Part shown: in pieces, positions 53,083-59,893 of the stretch | Position numbering within the stretch: the first letter of the stretch is position 1 | Layout: each line of letters begins with the position of its first letter | Origin: Pontibacter chinhatensis | GTDB taxonomy: Bacteria; Bacteroidota; Bacteroidia; Cytophagales; Hymenobacteraceae | Reading direction: 5' to 3' | NCBI RefSeq assembly: GCF_900113285.1 | Contig: NZ_FOOT01000006.1 | Location: 62,001-126,000, forward strand | Length of the DNA: 64,000 nucleotides | The notes under the pieces: generated by a model | The model's database searches: none | The model's input: the letters and a program-made list of their open reading frames with translations, nothing else | Told to the model about the DNA's origin: nothing | Program-made: the position numbers and the translations under genes

Positions 53083-54012
53083 TTACATGGCTTCGGCTGG
53101 CAAATGCAGTTCAAACTCCCTTCCTTGCGACACGGTCAGTTTGTAACCCTTTATCCAGGGGTTGTAGAGGCGCAGGGTTTTGTAGTTAGTGCCTTGCTCC
53201 AGCGCGTATGCGGGCAGGTCGGACAGCGTAGAGGTTACTTTAACTGTGCGGGAGGGCAGCGGCTGGTAACCACGTTCTTCCGGCAAATCGAAGTTATACT
53301 TGCCCGGGTTGCCCAACACCTCTTTCAGAGCCAGGATGCGGAACACGTAGCGGGAGGTTTCGTCGTTGAGGTAGAGGTCGTAATAAGAATTTACCCCCTG
53401 TCGCTCCAGCGCACGGTCCAAGCCAGCCATGCCTCGATTATACGAGGCGGCGGCGTTGGTCCAGGAGCCGAAGCGCTCTTTGGCCCTCTTCAGGTATTTC
53501 ACGGCTGCTAACGTAGCCTTCTGGGCATGAAAACGCTCATCTACCTCGTCGTTCACAATCAGGCCGTAGCCGCGGGCCGTGTCCGGCATCAGTTGCCAGA
53601 AGCCTGCCGCCCCTGCCGGTGAGGTAACGTGCCCGAACAAACTCTCGGCCAGGGCCAGGTAAATGAAGTCTTCAGGAATGCCATTCTCCTTTAGCAAGGC
53701 TGTGATTTCAGGCACATAGCGCTGCATACGCTTCAGGCCCAGCAGCGTAGTGGCGTGCAGGTGTGAGTTCACCAGCAGTTCGCGGTCCAGCCGCTCGGCC
53801 ACATCGGGCACATGCAGTGGCACCGGTTCCCCGGCAAAAGACATTGCAGCCGGCACTGGCGGCGATGTAAAAACTGGCTTCAGTGCATTAGCTTTCGTGT
53901 CGGATGCACCCGAAATGCCTCCTGCGGTCATGATTTGCTGCTGGCTGCACATTTGCACGGCCAGTACGATGATCAGCGTAACCCATACGTATTTCCAGAT
54001 TTGCTGTGTCAT
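53083..54012 (-). CDS. Lytic transglycosylase, MltD/Slt-like
   Basis: An N-terminal signal/anchor (WVTLIIVLAVQMCSQQ) sends the 309-residue protein out of the cytosol. The transglycosylase domain has the catalytic Glu123 in YLALAESLFGHVTSPAGAAGFWQLMPDTARGYGL, followed by ATLAAVKYLKRAKERFGSWTNAAASYNRGMAG. The C-terminal 80 residues look like a carbohydrate-binding module of LysM type reduced in length (LPAYALEQGTNYKTLRLYNPWIKGYKL). It cleaves peptidoglycan with formation of an anhydro sugar. Confidence 0.92.
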   Translation of the reverse strand: MTQQIWKYVWVTLIIVLAVQMCSQQQIMTAGGISGASDTKANALKPVFTSPPVPAAMSFAGEPVPLHVPDVAERLDRELLVNSHLHATTLLGLKRMQRYVPEITALLKENGIPEDFIYLALAESLFGHVTSPAGAAGFWQLMPDTARGYGLIVNDEVDERFHAQKATLAAVKYLKRAKERFGSWTNAAASYNRGMAGLDRALERQGVNSYYDLYLNDETSRYVFRILALKEVLGNPGKYNFDLPEERGYQPLPSRTVKVTSTLSDLPAYALEQGTNYKTLRLYNPWIKGYKLTVSQGREFELHLPAEAM

Positions 54013-54297
54013 GGCTCCCCCCTTCTCTCTTTAAAAGTATAAAATGTAAACGTCCCCTTTAAATTAGAGAAAAAATGCAAAAACGGCAAAAGGTGATTTT
54101 AGAGGAGCCGGTAAAGTATAGATTATTTCTAGGGAGTCGAGGGAAAATCTACTCTGAATATAGTATAAATTTTCGTGACATCGCTGTTCCGGACATCCTT
54201 GTCCGCTCGAACCGTACTTTATACTTCGGCTATACTTTTTACTTCACTTTATACTTTTATAGAGCCTGCTGGCGCAAGCGTCCGCTTGTGCCTACTA

Positions 54298-54537
54298 ATA
54301 GCCGCTGCTTCCCGCAACTGGACACAAGCTATCCTCACTAGCTGCCGTTCTTCCTCTAGTTCCCACAAACCTACTGTTTCACCTCCGGCTTTCTGCCCTC
54401 CTAGGCCGGAAGGCCTCGTTTTCCCGCTCGGCGCTGTGTTCCCTCCTGCCTCCGCTGCGCTCCGGCTGCCCTTGACGGGCACCGGATCTCACAAGGCGCC
54501 TCCTAGAAAAACTGGGATAAACTCGATAGCCGCTGCT
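54298..54537 (+). repeat. 235-bp interspersed repeat, copy B
   Basis: Begins at ATAGCCGCTGCTTCCC and ends at CGATAGCCGCTGCT, so ATAGCCGCTGCT is present as a direct repeat at both ends. Shared blocks are as in copy A; the internal palindrome reads CCTCCTAGGCCGGAAGG. It retains ACCGGATCTCACAAGGCGC but has lost the CAACCCAAAGGC block. Confidence 0.85.
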
Positions 54538-54778
54538 AACGGAGCTTCAGCCAAGTCCCCCTTCGAAGGGGGCAGGGGGATGATAATCGCCTGCAGATAA
54601 TTCTCCTCTCTGGACAAGGCTGTTCCTGCTGGTAAACTTTCTTGTCATGCCGCGAGCGTCCACGCTCGTGACCGACTATTGTTGGGCCTCCGGCCCAGTC
54701 GGATTACAAATCAGACCTCATACAAGGCACGGGTTACAAACCCGCGCCAGCAAACGGGAGGTGCAGGTTTATACTTTG

Positions 54779-54834
54779 TAGGGACAGGTCGCGACCTGTC
54801 CACACGAGAGCTGCAGCTATGAAACTTATACTTT
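54779..54834 (+). repeat. GGACAGGTCGCGACCTGTCC element, copy 1
   Basis: A perfect 20-bp palindrome followed by about 35 bp (ACACGAGAGCTGCAGCTATG) that ends in AAACTTATACTTTAG. The same arrangement recurs at 56880-56933 and, inverted, at 63610-63666, with the terminal TTATACTT always retained. Confidence 0.85.
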
Positions 54835-54842
54835 AGAAGTAG

Positions 54843-54938
54843 CTTAACTCCCTCCCCTGTTTTTAGGGGAGGGTTGGGGAGGGGTAAAAATTCCCCTCCT
54901 TGGCTAAGGAGGGGCCAGGGGTGGTTGGACCCGGTTAT
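54843..54938 (+). repeat. CTCCCTCCCCTGT / GGGGAGGG element, copy 1
   Basis: The left half is a hairpin CTCCCCTGTTTTTAGGGGAG, the right half a hairpin CCCCTCCTTGGCTAAGGAGG followed by a GGTTGGACCCGG tail. Parts of it recur at 57010-57033, 58866-58916, 63421-63470 and 63549-63597. Confidence 0.8.
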
Positions 54939-54957
54939 GCTTACTTTATACTTTCCG

Positions 54958-55830
54958 CTACTGAGCCCGGTGCAGGTAAGTGTAGTACCTATCAAGGTAC
55001 TCATCGGCGCTTAGCAAACCATTCCGGTTATGGTCCCATCGTTCGAAAAATCCTGCTCCCATTTCCTCAGCACTGACTACCTGGTCCTGGTCCGTATCCC
55101 AGTCTTCGAAAAATTTCAGGCTGCCTACCCCTTTATGAAATTCAGCTTCATTTAGGGCCCCGTTATTATCTTCATCCCAGGTGGCCCAGTTCTGTTCTTT
55201 TGCATTAAAGTCTGTCGTAAAACGGGTCCATTCCGCCTTAGATACACCATACTCCCCGTCCGTGTCGACTATCAGGGACAGGAGTACGCTAAGCCAATCA
55301 GCATCAAGCATTGAGCCGTAGTCCCAAGAGTTGTAACCGAACCAATCCATATACTCCCAGTAATTATACAGTCCGAGATTGAAGGGCTCCTCAAATGCAG
55401 CTTTGTTTATATCCGGTGCATGCAAAACGAACGTCACGGAGTCTTTCGCCACATTTTTGCCATAGTCTCTTGCTTCAACTGTGAGGGTGTATGCACCAAG
55501 AGCGGCCTGTCGGGGTATGGGTAGCTGGTGGCCTAGCTCGAATTCCCGTTGTTGTACATAAAGCGTGGGTGAAGCGTCCCATATCATCTCTCTGGCACCA
55601 CCCGGATCTGTTAAGAAAAACCGCACTTTTTCAAGCCTCCACTCCTCGGTTATTATACCAGACAGCCTAATCCCACCAATTATCAAAAGCGAGTCATTGG
55701 CTGCCGGGGCAGTGATAGTAACTACAGGCGCAACCTTATCTGTAGACGAGCTGGGAGTTGGCGCATCGTCGTCGTCATCGTTGCATGCCAACAGGGCGAT
55801 GCAGAGGAAAACGAAATAAACTTTTTTCAT
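54958..55830 (-). CDS. EF-hand lipoprotein with DUF4625-like domain
   Basis: The start at 55830 gives a lipoprotein signal ending LLAC (Cys16) and an Asp-rich stretch. Residues 35-140 resemble the DUF4625/Ig-like domain of Bacteroidota lipoproteins (VAPVVTITAPAANDSLLIIGGIRLSG). The C-terminal 110 residues hold three clear EF-hand loops: DEDNNGALNEAEF, DTDQDQVVSAEEM and DHNRNGLLSADEY, plus a possible degenerate fourth (DTDGEYGVSKAEW). A calcium-binding surface protein is likely. Partner unknown. Confidence 0.87.
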   Translation of the reverse strand: MKKVYFVFLCIALLACNDDDDDAPTPSSSTDKVAPVVTITAPAANDSLLIIGGIRLSGIITEEWRLEKVRFFLTDPGGAREMIWDASPTLYVQQREFELGHQLPIPRQAALGAYTLTVEARDYGKNVAKDSVTFVLHAPDINKAAFEEPFNLGLYNYWEYMDWFGYNSWDYGSMLDADWLSVLLSLIVDTDGEYGVSKAEWTRFTTDFNAKEQNWATWDEDNNGALNEAEFHKGVGSLKFFEDWDTDQDQVVSAEEMGAGFFERWDHNRNGLLSADEYLDRYYTYLHRAQ

Positions 55831-56448
55831 GATTATTGAATAAATAAGAGCCCAGGATCGCATCCTGCACAGGCGAGGTTAGCAGCACTTCCGGCTAAGC
55901 GGTGGAAAGTATGCTGATGTGGAATGCAGATCTTGGAGGTAAAAAAGTGATAGCCTCACATCAGGTATCCAGAAGGGATAGGAATTTTGAAGAGGTTCAA
56001 AATTGATTTAATGTGTGAATTTTCGGCTCATGACTTTGGTGAGGCAAGACACAAGCAGATTTGAAAGGAAGAGGTCAACCCCATAACTTACTATTTTATA
56101 CGGTAATCCTATCAATTTAAACGATTGACTATCAATATATTAGTTGACATTTTAGGGGATAGTTAGTTTAATAGGGTTATTCCTGCTGATTTTTTGGCGA
56201 GGTATGGGGTAAGGTGTTTAACAAGGAACTGCCGCAAGCTTTCGATTATGGCTCCTCTTACTGACACGAGCTTCCTTGAAATGCTTCGGGACAAGGCAGC
56301 TCGTGTCCTTTTATACTTTGAAAGCAGCCGTTCTGGACCTCCTGCTCCACGTAGGCAATACTTTTATACTTCCTCCCTGGCCTATGTGTCCTATTGAGCG
56401 ATTTCATACTTACTGTTATAATTTTATACTTGCCAGTATATGCTTCTA

Positions 56449-56701
56449 TAGCCGCCGCTTTCCACAATTGGACATAAGCTATTCTTGCTAGCTCCCGTTT
56501 ATCCTCTAGTTCCCATAAACCTACTGTTTCACCTCTAGCTTTCTGCCCTCCCAGGCTGGGAGGCCTCGCCTTCGGGCATCGCGCGGTGTGCCTGAAGCTG
56601 CCTCCGCTCTGCTCCGGCTGCCTCACTTCGTTCGGCACCGCAACATGCACAAGGCGCTTAACCCAAAGGCTGGAAACAGATTCGATAGCTACTGCCTTTG
56701 C
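56449..56701 (+). repeat. 235-bp interspersed repeat, copy C
   Basis: Begins TATAGCCGCCGCTTTCC and ends TCGATAGCTACTGCCTTTG. Retains TCCTCTAGTTCCCATAAACC, GGGAGGCCTCGCCTTCGGGC, ACAAGGCGCTTAACCCAAAG. Carries a different middle (CTGCCTCCGCTCTGCTCCGG) shared in part with copy B. Confidence 0.85.
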
Positions 56702-56731
56702 AACTGAAAAGTAAAGTATAAATTAGTAATA

Positions 56732-56840
56732 CAGATCTGTCCCCTTGAGGGGACCGTAGGGGTGTTTACTTTTAGCGAAGACTTTTACCTCTGGCATTAC
56801 CCCCCTGTAGTCCCCTCAAGGGGACAGTTCTCTGTAGAAC
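56732..56840 (+). repeat. TGTCCCCTTGAGGGGAC palindromic element, copy 2
   Basis: Left arm CTGTCCCCTTGAGGGGACCG, right arm AGTCCCCTCAAGGGGACAGT, inner GGGGTGTTTACTTTTAGCGA and GGCATTACCCCCC. Nearly identical in order to the copy at 63745, inverse to that at 47568. Confidence 0.85.
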
Positions 56841-56879
56841 TCAACATCCTCTTAGGGCAAGTGGTGGGTTTATACTCTG

Positions 56880-56933
56880 TAGGGACAGGTCGCGACCTGT
56901 CCGTGCGAGAACAAAAGCTATGAAACTTATACT
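56880..56933 (+). repeat. GGACAGGTCGCGACCTGTCC element, copy 2
   Basis: The same 20-bp palindrome, then CGTGCGAGAACAAAAGCTATG and AAACTTATACTT. Confidence 0.85.
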
Positions 56934-56949
56934 TCAGCCAAGGCAGTCA

Positions 56950-57005
56950 TACGCTCCCCGCCTTGGACTACCGAGAACGCGAGTTCGAAGGTAGCGAGCG
57001 TAGCT
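56950..57005 (-). repeat. Inverted copy of the 23931-23985 sequence
   Basis: CCGCCTTGGACTACCGAGAA and GAGTTCGAAGGTAGCGAGCG match the reverse complement of 23931-23985 over about 55 bp with few differences. Confidence 0.8.
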
Positions 57006-57145
57006 CTGAGGGGCCAGGGGTGGTTGGACCCGGTATTGCAAAAGCAGGTTATTACATACCGCCCGTGCACCTTCGTTATTTCATACAGGCTTTACCGGAA
57101 ACAGGCCGTTAATAAAGGCCAATTCAAGTATAATACTAGCGTTAT

Positions 57146-57190
57146 AAATAAAGAGGCTGCTCTACACAGCGTAGAGCAGCCTCTTTATTT
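57146..57190 (-). terminator. Intrinsic terminator after the metallopeptidase gene
   Basis: A perfect 20-bp stem (57146-57165 with 57171-57190) around loop ACAGC, 20 bp behind the stop codon of the metallopeptidase gene. Confidence 0.93.
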
Positions 57191-57209
57191 ATCAGAATTT
57201 CCGCAGCGT

Positions 57210-58307
57210 TTACAGCAGATTGTTTACGCTTGCTACAAAGATCTCGTGCAACTTCTGCGGCGACAGGATGTGGCCCTGCTTCTGGGCCTCGTTAGCGGTC
57301 TCGTATCCTAAACGGGCAGCAGCCAAGCGCTGTAGCGGAGTGCCGTGGTGGCCTGAGCTCGTAAAGCTGCAGTCGCCGATTTGGAAGAACAGATCAAAGA
57401 ACTGCTCCACGCGCTTCCAGTTGTAAGTGGCGCCGCGCTTGTGGGTCATGTAGTAGGCAGCCATAAAGTCAGCTTCCATTTCGGTGTATCGGGTGGCCTC
57501 CGGTGCGTTATCGGCTGCTCCTTCCGGATACCAGTCTGCGTAGTTGTCGAACTGGATCTGGTGTGCCCACTCATGCGCCAGAATACCTGTCCATACAATA
57601 TCCTGCTCTATTCCGGCTTCCGAAACCATCTGCACAAGGCCATCGCCAATAACAATCAGGTTATTACTGGACGCGAATCCATCTATAGAGAAAAGCGGAG
57701 ACTCCGGCAGGATAGGCGACAGTTCATTCAGGGCCAGCAATTCATCGGCGATAGCATAAGCTTCGTCGCGGTTTGTAACGCCCACGCCAAACGACTCGAA
57801 GATATCAGCCAGGGCTTCGCGGTCGTTCAGGGTGGCATTATGCTGCCCGTTTACCTGTATCTGGCCTGGCATGTTCCAGAATTTCTCCATTTCGCGCTGC
57901 CTTTTCACCATCAGCTGGGTATACTCCCCCTTCGCCCCAAAATACTGCGGGCCGCTCTCCAGGTAATAGGAGTAAATGAAGTTCATATCCCAGTACAGGT
58001 TCACATTAGCCAATGCAATTGGGTCCGACAAGAGGGGAATGATGTACTGATTCTGTACAGTCACGAACTCTGTCGGGGCACACTCGCTTGGGGTTACAGC
58101 CTCACTGATAACAGCATTTCTCAGGTTCTCGCTTAGTGGAGGCATGTCCACCGGAAGCTGGAGTTCATACTTGCTTGGGGCGGAAACGGCGTTTGCGCTT
58201 TGGGAAACAGGGCTCATTTCCTCGTTCATGCTGTCCATTTCGCTTTCGCAGGATGCAGTGGCAAATGCCAAACCAAGGCATAGGAGGGTGATCTTCGATC
58301 TTTTCAT
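57210..58307 (-). CDS. Zinc-metallopeptidase-like lipoprotein
   Basis: A lipoprotein signal ends ATASC (Cys20). HEWAH at residues 245-249 is a zinc-binding HExxH, and TEMEADFMAAYYMTHKRG (residues 275-292) offers Glu276 or Glu278 as third ligand, as in gluzincin-type enzymes. The middle region (residues 85-240) is helical, without a family I can name. The C-terminal HHGTPLQRLAAARLGYE resembles the end of neutral zinc metallopeptidases. Probably surface-exposed or periplasmic; substrate unknown. A single-gene unit. Confidence 0.87.
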   Translation of the reverse strand: MKRSKITLLCLGLAFATASCESEMDSMNEEMSPVSQSANAVSAPSKYELQLPVDMPPLSENLRNAVISEAVTPSECAPTEFVTVQNQYIIPLLSDPIALANVNLYWDMNFIYSYYLESGPQYFGAKGEYTQLMVKRQREMEKFWNMPGQIQVNGQHNATLNDREALADIFESFGVGVTNRDEAYAIADELLALNELSPILPESPLFSIDGFASSNNLIVIGDGLVQMVSEAGIEQDIVWTGILAHEWAHQIQFDNYADWYPEGAADNAPEATRYTEMEADFMAAYYMTHKRGATYNWKRVEQFFDLFFQIGDCSFTSSGHHGTPLQRLAAARLGYETANEAQKQGHILSPQKLHEIFVASVNNLL

Positions 58308-58500
58308 GGGTAAAGGTTTGATTGAACAATAATATAGGATACTTAAAAATTATTATATACTTATTGCAAAACAGACCCTTAGGTACGCACTCCCTTGTGT
58401 TGAGTTGTCAAAAAATTGAATCTATTTGGCTTTTTTTGCTACAGAAAGTTATCAATTTATACTTTGTCCATACTTTTATACTTGAGTTTATACTTTGCTT

Positions 58501-58740
58501 AGCCGCTGCTTCCTTCAACTTGAGTCAAGCTATCCTTGCTAGCTACCGTTCATCCTCTAGCCTTACAAACCTATTGTTTCATCTCTAGCTTTGGCGCCCT
58601 CAAGGCCGGGAGGCCTCGCCTTCGGGCATCGCGCTGTCTACATTTCCTTTGCTGCCCTTCGGTCGCAATTTCGCTGAAGCGAAACCGGAAATCTAGAAGG
58701 CGCTCAACCCAAAGGCTGGGAATCATTTGATAGCCTTTGC
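58501..58740 (+). repeat. 235-bp interspersed repeat, copy D
   Basis: Begins AGCCGCTGCTTCCTTCAACT and ends TTGATAGCCTTTGC. Contains GGGAGGCCTCGCCTTCGGGC and GGCGCTCAACCCAAAGGCTG with a different middle (GGTCGCAATTTCGCTGAAGC, itself palindromic). Open reading across copies A-D is not conserved. Confidence 0.85.
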
Positions 58741-58744
58741 TTTT

Positions 58745-58847
58745 TGTCATCTCGACCTTTGGGAGAGATCTGAAGAATTCTACCCAGATCTCTCACAGCT
58801 ACACTGGCTCTCTTCGGCTCTCACCTCAATAGTGTTCGAGATGACAG
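58745..58847. repeat. GTCATCTCGA inverted-repeat element, second copy
   Basis: TGTCATCTCGACC faces TTCGAGATGACA; inner parts GGGAGAGATCTG and CAGATCTCTCAC also pair. It follows the 235-bp repeat directly, as at 20910. Confidence 0.75.
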
Positions 58848-58865
58848 GTGGAGCGACAAGTATAA

Positions 58866-58916
58866 ACTCCCTCCCCTGTTTTTAGGGGAGGGCTGGGGTG
58901 GGGTAATAATTCCCCC
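58866..58916 (+). repeat. CTCCCTCCCCTGT element, left half only
   Basis: CTCCCCTGTTTTTAGGGGAG followed by GGGTGGGGTAATAATTCCCC, ending where the right-hand hairpin would begin. Confidence 0.75.
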
Positions 58917-58927
58917 TAAAACAAAAA

Positions 58928-58950
58928 AGCACCGGCTAAAAACCGGTGCT
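58928..58950 (-). terminator. Intrinsic terminator of the YD-like lipoprotein gene
   Basis: AGCACCGG (58928-58935) pairs with CCGGTGCT (58943-58950); the minus-strand continuation is TTTTTTGTTTT. Confidence 0.88.
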
Positions 58951-58971
58951 CCTCTATCCTACTTGTAACGA

Positions 58972-59784
58972 CTACTTCGAAGTATAAACGTACGTAATCT
59001 TCTCTACGGAGCCGTGATTAAACGTCATAATGCATGTCTCTGGGTATCCAGCTTGGTTGTAGGTGCGTGTTGCCTGATAACTTATATCAAGCACATTGCT
59101 TGGAGTCTTATTTACAACATCCATGCTAGCGATATTATGATTTGTGATGTAGGGTTCGGCAAAAATCTCTGCTGCAGCAAACTCGGCTGTTATCTGGTGC
59201 GGTAGTGGAGGTAGCTCTCTCTTCTGATTATCAGTAACGATGGTGTACTCTCTTATCTCTCCACTAGCAACTGAAGTTCTTTCTATTTTAATCCGATTAT
59301 CACCTTCGTAAGAAATGAGCGTGTTGCCACGGTAAGCTTCTTGGTTTACCTCCTTCATATAAGTCTTAATTTCTACCAGCTGGTTCTTGTCGTTGTAGGA
59401 GTGTAAGTAGATGTATGGTTCGGAGGTTTTATACTTTCTTGTGGATAGCACCAACTGGCCTTTATCGTTGTACTCATTCGTCCATACTGTTCCCAGGCGG
59501 TTTTCTACACGCCTTACCCTTCCTTCGCTGTCATAGCTGAGGTCAGTGTGAACTGGCACCAACTCATCTTCTCTGATGATCACACCATTTATCCTGATCA
59601 ATTGATTCTTAGGATTATAGCTGTAAGTCAGGTCAATTGTGACTCCACCGCCACTCGAAAAAGTTACCTCCGACAACTTCCGCTGCAGCAGGTAGGTTTT
59701 CTCCGGGGCCGCATCGTCATCATCTTTGGAACAGCCGGAAAAGAGGAATAGCGCTAAAAGCAGGTAAAGTAAATTTGTTTTCAT
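58972..59784 (-). CDS. Lipoprotein with YD/RHS-like strand repeats
   Basis: A lipoprotein signal ends LFSGC (Cys18), followed by SKDDDD. The next 150 residues are built of repeated short strands of the type YNPKNQLIRI, YDSEGRVRRVENR, YNDKGQLVLS and YNDKNQLVEI, resembling YD repeats of RHS-type proteins in a short, non-toxin form common in Bacteroidota. The C-terminus (YNQAGYPETCIMTFNHGSVEKITYVY) closes with one more repeat. No effector domain. A -7 element TATATTTG (minus strand 59829-59822) lies 38 bp upstream. Function unknown. Confidence 0.82.
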   Translation of the reverse strand: MKTNLLYLLLALFLFSGCSKDDDDAAPEKTYLLQRKLSEVTFSSGGGVTIDLTYSYNPKNQLIRINGVIIREDELVPVHTDLSYDSEGRVRRVENRLGTVWTNEYNDKGQLVLSTRKYKTSEPYIYLHSYNDKNQLVEIKTYMKEVNQEAYRGNTLISYEGDNRIKIERTSVASGEIREYTIVTDNQKRELPPLPHQITAEFAAAEIFAEPYITNHNIASMDVVNKTPSNVLDISYQATRTYNQAGYPETCIMTFNHGSVEKITYVYTSK

Positions 59785-59893
59785 TTGTAGGTTTTAGGAT
59801 GAATAAGAATTAGAATCAGAGCAAATATAGCCGGAAATTTATATATTGCATAGGCAAATTGTCCTATATCCCGAAAACAAACCCAGCCTACGC

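Larger units (their letters stand above)
54013..54957. other. Repeat mosaic between two genes
   Basis: No gene is supported in 945 bp. Reading left to right: CGGACATCC words (54183-54205), the 235-bp repeat (54298-54537), a CCCCCTTCGAAGGGGG palindrome (54556-54572), CGCGAGCGTCCACGCTCGTG (54656-54675), an ACGGGTTACAAACCCG element (54728-54745), the GGACAGGTCGCGACCTGTCC element (54779-54834) and the CCCTCCCC element (54843-54938). Many are separated by TTTATACTTT. Confidence 0.85.
55831..57145. other. Long repeat-bearing intergenic region
   Basis: No gene is supported. 55864-56190 is unique AT-rich sequence that should hold the EF-hand gene promoter, though no good -33/-7 pair is visible. From 56340 on it consists of TTTATACTT words, the 235-bp repeat, the TGTCCCCTTGAGG element, the GGACAGGTCGCG element, an inverted copy of the 23.9-kb sequence and the GGTTGGACCCGG tail. 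Confidence 0.8.
58308..58971. other. Repeat-bearing intergenic region
   Basis: 664 bp without a gene. It contains TTTATACTT words (58455-58497), the 235-bp repeat, a GTCATCTCGA inverted-repeat element, half of the CTCCCTCCCC element, and the terminator of the next minus-strand gene. Confidence 0.8.
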
